Source: Clostridium sp. 26_21
GTDB taxonomy: Bacteria > Bacillota > Clostridia > TANB77 > CAG-508
Assembly (NCBI GenBank): GCA_001915995.1
Contig: MNRO01000017.1
Location: 1 to 64,000, forward strand
Length of the DNA: 64,000 nucleotides
Direction of reading: 5' to 3'
The notes under the pieces are model-generated. The model searched no databases, was not told the DNA's origin, and saw only the letters and a list, made by a program, of their open reading frames with translations. Every line of letters begins with the position of its first letter. The first letter of the stretch is position 1. The position numbers and the translations under genes are program-made. Below are positions 53,084 through 62,357 of the stretch, in pieces.

Positions 53084-54808
53084 TTATTTTACTAATTTTA
53101 CCATTGCATCTTTTAATTCTTCTAAATCTTTTTCTGCAGATTCCATACTATCTGCTTTTACACCCATATACAATTTTATTTTTGGTTCTGTTCCAGAAGG
53201 TCTTACACAACACCAAGCATTGTTTTCTAATTCATAATATAATACATTTGATTTTGGTAATCCTGTTTTTCTTTGTTCTCCTGTCACTAAGTTTTTAATT
53301 TCATCAAGTTCAACATCTTTAAATTCAATTACTTTATATTTTCCTATTTTTTCTGGTAAATTATTTCTCATATTTGTCATCATAGACTTTATTTTTTCAG
53401 CTCCATCAGCACCTTCTAATACTATTGAAACTTGATCTTCTTTATAGAATCCATATTTTTCATAAATTTTCATCATTTGATCCCATAAAGTCATTCCTTT
53501 TGATTTATAGTATGCAGCAGCCTCGCACAATGACATTACTGCAGAAATACCATCTTTATCTCTTGCATAATCTCCAATTAAACATCCATAACTTTCTTCA
53601 AATCCAAATACATAAGTTTTGTCTTTCTTTTCTTCTGCTTTTTTTATAACTGCCCCTATATTTTTAAATCCTGTTAAAACTTCAATACACTCTAATCCGT
53701 AGTTTTTTGCAATTGCTTTTGCTAGTTCAGATGATACGATTGTAGTTATAAACATTCCATCTGCTGGTAATAATCCTTTTTCTTTCATTTGAGAAATTCT
53801 ATATTCTGCAATCAATAATGCTGACATATTTCCTGTATATGTCATATATTCTCCTGTTTTTGTATCTTTTGCATATATTCCAAGTCTATCAGCATCAGGG
53901 TCATTTGCAAGCACAACATCAGCATCTACTTTTTTAGCTAACTCTAATGCTAATTTAAATGCTTTTTTATCTTCAGGGTTAGGGTAATCTACTGTTGGAA
54001 AATTTCCATCTGGTTTTTCTTGTTCTGGAACTACATATACATTTTCAAATCCTAATTCTTTTAATAATCTTGATGTTACTGTATTTCCAGTTCCATGTAA
54101 TGGTGTATAAACTATTTTTAATTTTTTTCCTTCTTCTCTTACAATTTCAGGATTTAATACTAAACTTTTTAAAGTATTTATATATTTATCATCCATTTCT
54201 GTTCCAACAACATTAAATAATCCTTTTTCTATAGCTTCTTCTTTAGTTATAGTTTTTATTTCTTTAAAATCAGAAATAGCTCTTACTTTTGCTATTATAT
54301 CTTTATCTCTTGGTGCAACAATTTGTGAACCATCATCCCAGTAAACCTTATATCCGTTGTATTTTGGAGGGTTATGGCTGGCTGTTATCATTATTCCTGC
54401 TGTACATCCTAATTGTCTTACGGCAAATGATAATTCTGGAACTGGTCTTAATTTTTCAAATAAATATGTTTTTATTCCATTTGCATTTAATATTAAAGCT
54501 GTTTGTAAACTAAATTCATCTGACATTCTTCTTGAGTCATAACTAATTGCAACACCTTTATCTTGTGTTCCTTGTTCTATTATGTAATTAGCTAATCCCT
54601 GTGTTGCTTTTCCAACTGTATATTTATTCATTCTGTTTGTTCCCATTCCTATTACACCACGTAAACCTGCTGTACCAAATTCAAGTTCTTTATAAAATCT
54701 ATCTTTTATTTCTTCATCATTTCCTTTTATCTCTAGTAATTCTTTTTTTATTTCTTCATCAAATGCTGGTTCTGTACACCATCTTTCATATTCTTTTAAA
54801 TAATCCAT
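53084..54808 (-). CDS. Phosphosugar mutase (phosphoglucomutase/phosphomannomutase)
   Basis: 574 residues, the length of PgcA-type alpha-phosphoglucomutases. Active serine loop MITASHNPPKYNGYKVYW, metal loop ANDPDADRLGIY, sugar loop FGFEESYGC and phosphate loop RPSGTEPKIKLYMG are all present. It interconverts glucose-1-P and glucose-6-P (and perhaps mannose-P). AAAGGA before ATG 54808. Together with the pyrophosphorylase just upstream it would supply UDP-sugars for glycolipid and wall synthesis. Confidence 0.95.
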   Translation of the reverse strand: MDYLKEYERWCTEPAFDEEIKKELLEIKGNDEEIKDRFYKELEFGTAGLRGVIGMGTNRMNKYTVGKATQGLANYIIEQGTQDKGVAISYDSRRMSDEFSLQTALILNANGIKTYLFEKLRPVPELSFAVRQLGCTAGIMITASHNPPKYNGYKVYWDDGSQIVAPRDKDIIAKVRAISDFKEIKTITKEEAIEKGLFNVVGTEMDDKYINTLKSLVLNPEIVREEGKKLKIVYTPLHGTGNTVTSRLLKELGFENVYVVPEQEKPDGNFPTVDYPNPEDKKAFKLALELAKKVDADVVLANDPDADRLGIYAKDTKTGEYMTYTGNMSALLIAEYRISQMKEKGLLPADGMFITTIVSSELAKAIAKNYGLECIEVLTGFKNIGAVIKKAEEKKDKTYVFGFEESYGCLIGDYARDKDGISAVMSLCEAAAYYKSKGMTLWDQMMKIYEKYGFYKEDQVSIVLEGADGAEKIKSMMTNMRNNLPEKIGKYKVIEFKDVELDEIKNLVTGEQRKTGLPKSNVLYYELENNAWCCVRPSGTEPKIKLYMGVKADSMESAEKDLEELKDAMVKLVK

Positions 54809-54832
54809 CTTTATTCTTCCTTTCGTATTTAT

Positions 54833-54862
54833 TAAAAAAGCTACTGATTTTAAACCAGTAGC
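54833..54862 (-). terminator. Terminator of the UDP-sugar pyrophosphorylase gene
   Basis: Minus strand stem GCTACTG/CAGTAGC followed by T6, 12 bases after the stop at 54874. Confidence 0.82.
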
Positions 54863-54873
54863 AATATTATATA

Positions 54874-56118
54874 TTATTTTAAATTATAGAATTTTCTATA
54901 TAGCTCTCTTGCTGTTTCTGGGCTATCTGTTCCTGTTGCATTTTTTACAGGAGCAAATTCTTCTTCCCTTTTTACTCTCAATATAGCCATATCATCTAAT
55001 TCTCCAAAAGCATCAAATAGAAATGCTTCAAATTTGTATGCATTTGGTCCATCTGGTACTACTTTATTTCCATCTTTATCTATATATGTTGCTTTTTTAA
55101 AAGCTGTATGGTATGGTAATGGTTTATTTCCCATCCTTTCAATTGCCTCAATATTAAATAAATTACACAAAATATGAGATTCTCCAAAAACAAGTTCTCC
55201 ATTATCGTCAACTTGTTCTGACATATCATCAGGTATTTCAGTATATTCAATTACTGATGGTCTTCCATTTTTCTTACAAAAAACTCCAACCTTTTCTTTT
55301 GGATTTGCTTTTACTACAGATTTTCCTGCTGCAGTTACTTTTTTATCTATGGCAATTCCCATAAGTACAGGATCTACCATTTTTACTAGACAATTATCAA
55401 CACCACCAATAAATACCCATTCAACACCTAATTCTCTCATTTTTTTAGTCATTCCATTTTTTACTAAAGCCTGATATATTCCACCATGACCGTTTGCAGC
55501 TTCTTTTACAAGTCCATCTTCACCAATTAATATTTTTCCTTCCATATCAACCATTGGTAATTCTTCTTGAATAAAGAAAAATAAGTTTTTGTCTTTCTCA
55601 TAGCCAAAATTTCTATTCTTAGCAAAAAATTCAATTGTATCATTATTATTTTCTCTACTTGTCATTATAAACCAAGGAATTGTAACTCCATATTTACGGC
55701 CTTGCTCTTTCAAACCATCACTTAATAATTCAAATAGTGATTTATGTGATTCTAATCCAATATCAAAAGTTCCTTTTGGCCCTTTATGTCCTAATCTTGT
55801 TCCTTGTCCACCAGCCATTGTTACAGCTGCTAATTTTCTATTTTTTATAGCTTCAACACCAATTGCATGATATTCTTTATAATTATCATATAATTTATCT
55901 TTATCCATATAATCAATTGGCTGTATTTCAAAATCTTCAACTTCTGGAGTTTTTTTAGTATTTTCATATAAACTTTTTATTAACTCAAAATCAATATTAC
56001 TTATTTGTTTTAACAATTCTCTTTTCTTTTTTTCATCTAAGTTATCATATCCATTTAATAAATGTTCTTGTCCATATTTTTTTAGTGTCCACTTAATTTC
56101 ATCAAAATTTTCGTCCAT
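54874..56118 (-). CDS. UDP-sugar pyrophosphorylase (UDPGP type 1, UAP1-like)
   Basis: 414 residues. Nucleotide-binding loop AGGQGTRLGHKGPKGTFDIG is that of the eukaryote-like UDPGP family, which makes UDP-GlcNAc or UDP-Glc from UTP and the sugar-1-phosphate. Further family blocks: PWFIMTSRENN, NGHGGIYQALVKNGM, VEWVFIGGVDNCLVK and EFAPVKNATGTDSPETAREL. Firmicutes more often use GalU, so this family may serve as the UDP-glucose source here. AAAGGAAG before ATG 56118. Substrate not decided by sequence. Confidence 0.93.
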   Translation of the reverse strand: MDENFDEIKWTLKKYGQEHLLNGYDNLDEKKKRELLKQISNIDFELIKSLYENTKKTPEVEDFEIQPIDYMDKDKLYDNYKEYHAIGVEAIKNRKLAAVTMAGGQGTRLGHKGPKGTFDIGLESHKSLFELLSDGLKEQGRKYGVTIPWFIMTSRENNNDTIEFFAKNRNFGYEKDKNLFFFIQEELPMVDMEGKILIGEDGLVKEAANGHGGIYQALVKNGMTKKMRELGVEWVFIGGVDNCLVKMVDPVLMGIAIDKKVTAAGKSVVKANPKEKVGVFCKKNGRPSVIEYTEIPDDMSEQVDDNGELVFGESHILCNLFNIEAIERMGNKPLPYHTAFKKATYIDKDGNKVVPDGPNAYKFEAFLFDAFGELDDMAILRVKREEEFAPVKNATGTDSPETARELYRKFYNLK

Positions 56119-56221
56119 AGTATACTTCCTTTCTTAGTTCATAATCTATATATATACTATTTTTTCGAAAAATTCAATAGATTATACGAAAATTTTGAGA
56201 TATTAATAAAAAACGATTATA

Positions 56222-56650
56222 TTAAATCTTGTTTATCCCTAATGTATTAAGCATCCTATCATATTTTAAAACAATTTCTTGCATTTGGTTTTTTACTTCA
56301 TTATAATCATAACATACTAGTATTTCTACATTTTTTCCTTTTATTTCAAATAATTTTGTATTTATAAATTCTTGACTTCCTATTAATATAATATTCGAAT
56401 TTTCTTCTATATTTTCTATCTTTTTATTGTTCCAGTTTATTTTTTTTATTTTTTCTTTCTTTTCTATATCTAAATTTACTTTGTTCATTACAACATCTAG
56501 AGTTTTGCTTAAATTTTTTTCTGTTATTATACAAATTTTCATTTCATTGTCTATTTTATCACTAATATATGGCAATAGCATAATTTCTAAATGATATTCA
56601 CTCACATAAAAATTACAAATTTTTTTTATTTTATTTTCTTCTAAAACCAT
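56222..56650 (-). CDS. Hypothetical cytoplasmic protein
   Basis: 142 residues from ATG 56650, 8 bases after AAAGGA; the ATG three codons upstream touches that site. Alternating strands and helices: MKICIITEKNLSKTLDVVMN, SNIILIGSQEFINTKLFEIK and VEILVCYDYNEVKNQMQEIV suggest a small alpha/beta fold. No signal peptide. I do not recognise it. Divergent to spoIIR. Confidence 0.7.
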   Translation of the reverse strand: MVLEENKIKKICNFYVSEYHLEIMLLPYISDKIDNEMKICIITEKNLSKTLDVVMNKVNLDIEKKEKIKKINWNNKKIENIEENSNIILIGSQEFINTKLFEIKGKNVEILVCYDYNEVKNQMQEIVLKYDRMLNTLGINKI

Positions 56651-56814
56651 ATTATCCATCCTTTCAATAGATTTTTTGCTTACTGGTAAATTTTACCATT
56701 TATTCTTTTGTATGTCAAGTATGTATATAAATTTTTTTGTGTATATTTTTTATTTTTTGGGTAAAAATTATTTTAAAGATATTTTTTTACAAATATGTTA
56801 ATGTGGAGGTTATT

Positions 56815-57468
56815 ATGAAAAAATTTATAAAATATTTAAAAATTTATTTATTATTAATATTTTTATTATTTATTTATACCATATTTTGTGCTCATAGTTA
56901 TTCAAATGACATATCTGCTGAATTGTCAAATGCAGTGTTTAGGTTACATGTTCTAGCAAATAGTGATTCTGAGGAAGATCAACACTTAAAAATAAAAGTA
57001 AGAGATGCTTTACTTTCATATATGAATACTTTATCTTCAAATTGTAATACAAAAGAGGAAGCTATACAAATTGCAAATCAACACAAAAATGAATTTCAAA
57101 CAATTGCCGAAAATATAATTGTTGAAAATGGTTACAATTATCCTGTCCAAATAAAAATTAATAATTTCTACTTTCCAACCAAATCATATGGAGATATTTC
57201 ATTACCAGCTGGATATTATGATGCCTTAAGAGTAGAAATTGGTAATGCAAAAGGGAAAAATTGGTGGTGCGTTATGTTCCCATCTTTATGTTTTATAGAT
57301 ATCAGCTCAGGAATTGTTAATTCTGAAGGAAAAGAAAAACTAGAAAACAATTTAAATTCAGAATCATATGAATTAATTTCAGAAAACAAAACTTCAACTG
57401 AATTTAAACTAAAATTTAAACTATTAGAAGTATTTTCACATAATGGACTATTCACTGCAAAAAATTAA
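56815..57468 (+). CDS. spoIIR: Stage II sporulation protein R
   Basis: 217 residues from ATG 56815, 7 bases after GGAGG. SpoIIR is made in the forespore and secreted to trigger SpoIIGA processing of pro-sigma-E in the mother cell. N-terminal membrane/signal segment (about 8-28), then VFRLHVLANSDSEEDQHLKIKVRDALL, the family signature, and WWCVMFPSLCFID near the middle of the domain. Precedes murA by 71 bases. Would be sigma-F dependent; the promoter is not clear. Confidence 0.95.
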   Translation: MKKFIKYLKIYLLLIFLLFIYTIFCAHSYSNDISAELSNAVFRLHVLANSDSEEDQHLKIKVRDALLSYMNTLSSNCNTKEEAIQIANQHKNEFQTIAENIIVENGYNYPVQIKINNFYFPTKSYGDISLPAGYYDALRVEIGNAKGKNWWCVMFPSLCFIDISSGIVNSEGKEKLENNLNSESYELISENKTSTEFKLKFKLLEVFSHNGLFTAKN

Positions 57469-57539
57469 AAATCTATTGTAATCTTTATTCTTTTATGATA
57501 TATTTTATGTGATTATTTTAAATACGAGGAGGAATACTT

Positions 57540-58799
57540 TTGGAAAAACTAGTAATAACTGGACCAACACATTTAAATGGAGAAGTAACAATAAGTGGAG
57601 CAAAAAATGCAGCTGTTGCTATATTGCCTGCAACACTTTTAATAGATGGCGTTTGTACAATAGAAAATCTTCCTAATATAAGTGATGTAAAAATGTCATG
57701 TAAAATATTAGAAGGTCTAGGTGCAAAAATAACATGGATTACACAAAATGAAATTATGATTGATACAAGAAATATAGATAAAACAATTGCATCAGAAGAA
57801 TTAACAAGAAAATTTAGAGCATCTTATTATATAATTGGAAGTATGCTTGGACGTAAAGGTGATGTAACTGTTGGAATGCCTGGTGGTTGCAAATTAGGTG
57901 CAAGACCTATAGATCAACATATCAAAGGATTTGAAGCATTAGGTGCAAAAGTGGATACAACACAAGGAAAAATTACTGCCAAAGCCTCAAAATTAGTAGG
58001 AACTTCAATTTATATGGATGTTGTTTCTGTTGGTGCAACCATTAATGTAATGCTTGCTTCTGTACTTGCAGAAGGAACAACTATTATTGATAATGCTGCT
58101 AAGGAACCACATATTGTAGATGTTGCAAACTTTTTAAATACTATGGGAGCCGACATTCGTGGTGCAGGAACAGATGTAATTAAAATTAACGGTGTAAAAA
58201 AACTTACAGGTAATGCAACATATTCTGTTGTTCCAGATCAAATAGAAGCCGGAACATTTATGCTTGCAGCTGTTGCAACAAAAGGTGATATTTTAATAAA
58301 AAATTGTATAACAAAACATTTAGAATCAATAACTGCAAAAATCACTGAAATTGGTGGTCAAGTAGAAGATTTTGGAGATAGCATAAGAGTAAAATGTAAT
58401 AAAAGGCCATCTAATGCTATTATAAAAACACTTCCTTATCCAGGCTTTCCTACAGATTTACAACCTCAAATGGGTGTTGTTTTATCAACAGCAAATGGAA
58501 CAAGTAGAATTATAGAAAGTATCTGGGAATCAAGATTCCAATATACTGATGAATTAAATAAAATGGGAGCAAAAATTACTGCTCAAGGAAAATCAGCATT
58601 TTTTGAAGGCGTTGATAAATTATATGCAGCTCCTGTTTATTCAACAGACTTACGTGCTGGTGCTGCATTAATTATTGCAGGAATTGCAGCTAAAGGAAAA
58701 ACTGAAGTTTACAATTTAGAGCACATTGATAGAGGATATGAAAATATTGAACAAAAATTCAGAAACCTTGGTGCAAAAATCGAAAGAGTAACAGAATAA
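57540..58799 (+). CDS. murA: UDP-N-acetylglucosamine 1-carboxyvinyltransferase
   Basis: 419 residues from TTG 57540, 8 bases after GAGGAGG. It starts peptidoglycan synthesis by adding enolpyruvate to UDP-GlcNAc. SGAKNAAVAILPATLL opens the fold; the catalytic cysteine is in MPGGCKLGARPIDQH, the fosfomycin target; PYPGFPTDLQPQ and DLRAGAALIIAG follow. Possibly one of two MurA paralogues, as usual in Firmicutes. Followed by walJ after 21 bases. Confidence 0.97.
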   Translation: MEKLVITGPTHLNGEVTISGAKNAAVAILPATLLIDGVCTIENLPNISDVKMSCKILEGLGAKITWITQNEIMIDTRNIDKTIASEELTRKFRASYYIIGSMLGRKGDVTVGMPGGCKLGARPIDQHIKGFEALGAKVDTTQGKITAKASKLVGTSIYMDVVSVGATINVMLASVLAEGTTIIDNAAKEPHIVDVANFLNTMGADIRGAGTDVIKINGVKKLTGNATYSVVPDQIEAGTFMLAAVATKGDILIKNCITKHLESITAKITEIGGQVEDFGDSIRVKCNKRPSNAIIKTLPYPGFPTDLQPQMGVVLSTANGTSRIIESIWESRFQYTDELNKMGAKITAQGKSAFFEGVDKLYAAPVYSTDLRAGAALIIAGIAAKGKTEVYNLEHIDRGYENIEQKFRNLGAKIERVTE

Positions 58800-58820
58800 T
58801 ATTAGAAAGAAGAAATACAT

Positions 58821-59612
58821 ATGCTAAATTTTTGTAGTTTATATAGTGGTAGTAGTGGAAATAGTTTATTTGTCGAAACAGAAAATACAAAAGTATTAGT
58901 TGATGTTGGATTAAGTTGTAAAAAAATCGAAGAAGCTTTATGCACTATAGAAAAAGATCCTAATTCAATTGATGCTATTCTTATCACTCATGAACATTCT
59001 GATCATATAAAAGGATTATCAACAATATCACATAAATTTGATATTCCTGTTTTTGCAACAAGAGAAACATTTGATGCAATGCCATTGCAAACTGAAAAAA
59101 TATCAAGTAAAAATATTAATTATTTTTATCCTAATGAAAAATTTAATATAAATGATTTAGAAATTACACCATTTAGTATTCCACATGATGCTGCAAACCC
59201 TTGTGGATTTACAATAAATAATGAAAAACATCAATTAAGCATAGCAACAGATATTGGTCATATGACAAACGATATTGTAAAACATTTAGAGGGTAGTGAA
59301 CTTTTATTATTAGAATCAAATTATGATACAGAAGTACTAAAATGCTGTAAATATCCTTTTCATCTAAAAACAAGAATTGCAGGAAGTACAGGACATCTTT
59401 CAAATACTATGTCTGGAAAAACAATATCTTATTTATTAAAAAATAGCAATTTAAATACAGCTATTCTTGGACATTTAAGTAAAGAAAGCAACTTTCCTGA
59501 ACTTGCATATCAAACAGTAGTTGACGAATTACTTTCAAATAATTGCAATACCAATTCAATAAATTTATCTGTAGCTAGTAGAGAGCTACCAGGAAAATTA
59601 ATACAATTATAA
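58821..59612 (+). CDS. walJ: MBL-fold hydrolase WalJ/YycJ
   Basis: 263 residues. Metallo-beta-lactamase fold with LYSGSSGNSLFVET opening, metal motif THEHSDHIKGL, and the later histidines in SIPHDAANPCGFTI, DIGHMT and LGHLSKESN. The YycJ family is linked to WalRK wall regulation and to DNA end processing; molecular activity is not settled. AAAGAAG before ATG 58821. Same operon as murA; no walRK nearby. Confidence 0.93.
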   Translation: MLNFCSLYSGSSGNSLFVETENTKVLVDVGLSCKKIEEALCTIEKDPNSIDAILITHEHSDHIKGLSTISHKFDIPVFATRETFDAMPLQTEKISSKNINYFYPNEKFNINDLEITPFSIPHDAANPCGFTINNEKHQLSIATDIGHMTNDIVKHLEGSELLLLESNYDTEVLKCCKYPFHLKTRIAGSTGHLSNTMSGKTISYLLKNSNLNTAILGHLSKESNFPELAYQTVVDELLSNNCNTNSINLSVASRELPGKLIQL

Positions 59613-59620
59613 TTTTTTAT

Positions 59621-59652
59621 AATCTAGGTAATCTGCCTAGATTTATTTTTTA
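59621..59652 (+). terminator. Terminator of walJ
   Basis: Stem AATCTAGG/CCTAGATT with a seven-base loop, followed by TATTTTTTTATA, nine bases past the walJ stop. Confidence 0.85.
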
Positions 59653-59761
59653 TAAATCTTCAAATAACTGTAAAGAGAATATGTAGGAACAATTAATAAT
59701 ATTGATTTCTTTTTGTTAATAGTAAATTGGGGGCCTATTATTGAAGAAAATCTATATGACT
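59653..59761. other. Intergenic stretch between the walJ terminator and the sRNA candidate
   Basis: About 110 bases; no ORF with a ribosome site and no clear terminator. An isolated GGGGGCC at 59729-59735 stands out in AT-rich sequence but I can assign it no role. Confidence 0.35.
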
Positions 59762-59880
59762 AAAAAAGATGTTTTTCATCTATTATTATTGTGATATATG
59801 GGGAAATAGCATATTCCATTTACAAAATAAAAAACTTGATTCAAAAACTAATAAGATTTTTTATGTTTTCCTATTAGATT
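59762..59880 (-). ncRNA. Candidate small RNA with own promoter and terminator
   Basis: About 119 bases. The promoter TTGACA-17-TAAGAT (59887-59915) directs transcription from about 59880. The RNA has a 5' hairpin (CTAATA/TATTAG), a middle hairpin (GGAATATGCTATTTCC-type) and a terminator AGATG-AAAAA-CATCT followed by U6 at 59762-59781. No ORF with a ribosome site. No match to a class I know. Confidence 0.55.
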
Positions 59881-59886
59881 AGTTCC

Positions 59887-59915
59887 ATCTTACATCAAAA
59901 ATATTAATTTGTCAA
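59887..59915 (-). promoter_or_regulatory. Promoter of the sRNA candidate
   Basis: Minus strand TTGACA (59910-59915), 17 bases, TAAGAT (59887-59892). No coding gene follows on that strand for kilobases. Confidence 0.7.
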
Positions 59916-59920
59916 TAAAA

Positions 59921-59945
59921 ATCGGTCGACAGCAATCGACAAAGC
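59921..59945 (-). terminator. Weak terminator of spmA-spmB
   Basis: Minus strand GTCGA/TCGAC stem with a six-base loop followed by CGATTTTTATT, 38 bases after the spmB stop. Short stem, so uncertain. Confidence 0.4.
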
Positions 59946-59977
59946 AACCTTAGTATTAGTGTTTTCAAGTATTTTCT

Positions 59978-60514
59978 TCAAAATAAAATCCTACAAATTA
60001 TTATTGACATAACAATTCCTGTTACATCAGCCATAAGAGATGCTAATAAAACTCCTCTTGTCTTTTTTATTTTTACACTACTTGTATATACTGCTATTGT
60101 ATATAAAGTTGTTTCTGTAGCCCCCATAATGGTAGAAGCAATTAATCCAATTAACGAATCCACACCATTTTGCTTAATTATATCCATAGCGACAACTAAT
60201 GAAGCACTTCCTGATATTGGTCTTAATAAGGCTAATGGAATTATTTCACTCGGAAACTTTAAATACTTTAGTATGGGAAAAAGTACTATTGTAATAAAAT
60301 CAATTATCCCAGAACTTCTTAATAATTCTATTGCAAAAAATAACCCAATTAATGTTGGAAAAATTTTAATAGTTATTTCAATGCCTTTTATTGCTCCTTT
60401 TAAAAAGATGTCAAAGATATTTTTTCTTTCTTTCATTCCTGAAAAAATAATCAATAATATAACTAATGGCATTGCAATTATTGAAATATAATTAATAATT
60501 TTTATATTTATCAC
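59978..60514 (-). CDS. spmB: Spore maturation protein B
   Basis: 178 residues, nucleoside-recognition (Gate) domain with four to five membrane segments. LLRSSGIIDFITIVLFPILKY, ALLRPISGSASLVVAMDI and STIMGATETTLYTIAVY are SpmB hallmarks. SpmA and SpmB are needed for spore core dehydration. The GTG start at 60514 overlaps spmA by 23 bases and its ribosome site is close (AAGGA, 2-3 bases away), so an unconventional nearby start cannot be excluded. Confidence 0.95.
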   Translation of the reverse strand: MINIKIINYISIIAMPLVILLIIFSGMKERKNIFDIFLKGAIKGIEITIKIFPTLIGLFFAIELLRSSGIIDFITIVLFPILKYLKFPSEIIPLALLRPISGSASLVVAMDIIKQNGVDSLIGLIASTIMGATETTLYTIAVYTSSVKIKKTRGVLLASLMADVTGIVMSIIICRILF

Positions 60515-61136
60515 TTTCCTTTTTATTTATTTTTATAAGCAACTTTGTCATAAAAATTCCAACAATATTCGCACAAATTGTAGAAATCCATACAGGTACA
60601 ATAATTTTCACTGGATTTTCAGATCCTAATGAACTCCTAATTGCAATTACAGTTGATGGAATTATTTGTAACGAAGCTGTATTCAATACTATTAGCATCA
60701 TCATATTATCATCTAACATTTCTTTATCTTTATTATTTTTTTGAAGTTCATTCATAGCTTGTAGCCCTAATGGTGTAGCTGCATTTCCTAATCCTAATAT
60801 ATTCGCAATTATATTCATAACAATAGTATTAGAAACTTCTTCATTCAAATCAGAAAATAAAAATAAAATAACAGGATTTAATAACTTAGATAAATATTTA
60901 ATAATATTAGTATTAGAAGCTATTTCCATTAGTCCACTCCACAAACTTGTCATCCCAATTAAAGTCAATGTTAATGACACCGCTCTTTCAGTAGAATTTG
61001 TTATTGCAATATTTAGTTCATTTAAATTTCCAGAAATCATAGCATAAATTATTGATGATATTATAAAAATTGGCCAAATAAGATTTAACATGTTATATCT
61101 CCATTCGAAAATACTTATATATATATTTATATTCAT
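60492..61136 (-). CDS. spmA: Spore maturation protein A
   Basis: 214 residues, integral membrane Gate-domain protein. MISGNLNELNIAITNSTERAV, GMTSLWSGLMEIA and LGLGNAATPLGLQAMNELQ are the family motifs. Pairs with SpmB in spore core dehydration. First gene of the pair; an overlapping stop/start couples translation. The frame starts at 61136, but ATG 61092 (MLNLIWPIF) is an equally plausible start because no clear ribosome site precedes 61136. Confidence 0.95.
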   Translation of the reverse strand: MNINIYISIFEWRYNMLNLIWPIFIISSIIYAMISGNLNELNIAITNSTERAVSLTLTLIGMTSLWSGLMEIASNTNIIKYLSKLLNPVILFLFSDLNEEVSNTIVMNIIANILGLGNAATPLGLQAMNELQKNNKDKEMLDDNMMMLIVLNTASLQIIPSTVIAIRSSLGSENPVKIIVPVWISTICANIVGIFMTKLLIKINKKESDKYKNY

Positions 61137-61172
61137 TACAAATTATAAAATAACATATTTTTACAAAATCAA

Positions 61173-61201
61173 TTGACCAAACTTTAGATTTGTGTTATGA
61201 T
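61173..61201 (+). promoter_or_regulatory. Promoter of the AbrB-type regulator
   Basis: TTGACC (61173-61178), 17 bases, TATGAT (61196-61201), about 40 bases before ATG 61241. Confidence 0.78.
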
Positions 61202-61240
61202 AGTATAGAATTGAAAAAAATAATTTTAGGAGGGCATGTT

Positions 61241-61513
61241 ATGAAATCAACAGGAATTGTTAGAAAAGTAGATGAATTAGGAAGAATCGTTATACCTAGA
61301 GAAATTAGAAATAAATTCGAAATTGCAGAAAAAGATCCTTTAGAAATATATGTAGATGGTTCATCAATTATTCTAAAAAAATATGAGCCAAATTGCATAT
61401 TCTGTGGTAATTCAAAAAATTTAATTTCTTTTAAAGATAAATTAGTTTGTCCAAAATGTGCTGAAAGACTTGCCTCATTAGAAGCTGTATTCCCAAAAGA
61501 AGTAGAAGAATAA
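61241..61513 (+). CDS. AbrB/SpoVT-family transition-state regulator with zinc ribbon
   Basis: 90 residues from ATG 61241, after AGGAGG. The N-terminal swapped-hairpin DNA-binding domain is STGIVRKVDELGRIVIPREI. The C-terminus has two CxxC pairs (CIFCG and CPKCAERLA), a likely zinc ribbon, which is common in clostridial AbrB proteins but absent from Bacillus AbrB. In Bacillus AbrB represses stationary-phase genes; here the targets are unknown. Monocistronic with its own promoter and terminator. Confidence 0.92.
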   Translation: MKSTGIVRKVDELGRIVIPREIRNKFEIAEKDPLEIYVDGSSIILKKYEPNCIFCGNSKNLISFKDKLVCPKCAERLASLEAVFPKEVEE

Positions 61514-61538
61514 TCTCCTACTTCTTTTACTTTTTTTT
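61498..61538 (+). terminator. Terminator of the AbrB-type gene
   Basis: Stem AGAAGTAG/CTACTTCT (61498-61505 with 61518-61525) that includes the stop codon in its loop, followed by a long T-rich tract. It also overlaps the end of convergent rsmI. Confidence 0.8.
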
Positions 61539-62357
61539 ATTTAAAAATTGCATATAAATTTCATTTTTATTTAAATTTTTATCTTTAGCAATTTGCTTAA
61601 TTATTTCTTTTTTATTCAATCCCATTTTTTCATAATAATTATAATGTTCATCTAATGACAATAAATTTAATTTATTTTCTTTCTGATTGTTTGTATTTCC
61701 TTCAATTATTAATATCATCTCACCTTTTAAATTATCAATATCTTTTAATATATCTTCTATACTTTTTCTAATAAATTCTTCATGAATTTTAGTTAATTCT
61801 CTTGCTAAAACTATTTTCCTATTTTTTAATATTTTCTGTAAATCTTCCAAAGTAGATTTCATTTTATGTGGTGCCTCATATAAAATTATTGTCTTATTTG
61901 AATTTTTTATTTCTTCCAATTTTTCTTTTCTAAGTTTTTTATTTAATGGTAAAAAACCTAAAAATTCAAATTCTTTTGTAGAAATTCCAGAACAAATTAA
62001 TGCATTAATCATTGCACATGCTCCTGGAATAGGAATTATTTTTATATTTTCACAAATTGCTTTTTTTATTACCTCTTCCCCAGGGTCACAAATTCCTGGT
62101 GTACCTGCATCTGAAACTAAAGCAATATTTTCACCTTTTTTTAATTTTTCTATCAATATTTCACTTTTTATTTCTTCATTATGTCTATGGTAACTTATTA
62201 ATGGTTTATTTATTTCATAATAATTTAATAATTTTAAAGTTTGTCTAGTGTCTTCTGCCGCAATCAAATCTACTTCTTTTAATATTCTTAAAGCTCTTAA
62301 TGTTATATCTTCTAAATTTCCTATTGGTGTTGCTATAATATATAAATTTCCTTCCAT
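61527..62357 (-). CDS. rsmI: 16S rRNA (cytidine-1402 2'-O)-methyltransferase RsmI
   Basis: 276 residues. Tetrapyrrole-methylase fold: YIIATPIGNLEDITLRAL, AAEDTRQTLKLLNYY, ISYHRHNE, SDAGTPGICDPGEEVI (SAM site) and EFLGFLPLNKK. It methylates the 2'-OH of C1402 in 16S rRNA. AAAGGA before ATG 62357. Alone here; the usual neighbour (nuclease YazA or AbrB) matches, as the AbrB-type gene is convergent. Confidence 0.95.
   Translation of the reverse strand: MEGNLYIIATPIGNLEDITLRALRILKEVDLIAAEDTRQTLKLLNYYEINKPLISYHRHNEEIKSEILIEKLKKGENIALVSDAGTPGICDPGEEVIKKAICENIKIIPIPGACAMINALICSGISTKEFEFLGFLPLNKKLRKEKLEEIKNSNKTIILYEAPHKMKSTLEDLQKILKNRKIVLARELTKIHEEFIRKSIEDILKDIDNLKGEMILIIEGNTNNQKENKLNLLSLDEHYNYYEKMGLNKKEIIKQIAKDKNLNKNEIYMQFLNKKK

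Noticed and set aside
59686..59886. A 6S-RNA-like closing stem (GGAAC/GTTCC) around the sRNA region
   Set aside because: The 5' GGAACT falls before the predicted start and an internal terminator ends the RNA earlier; no convincing central bubble.
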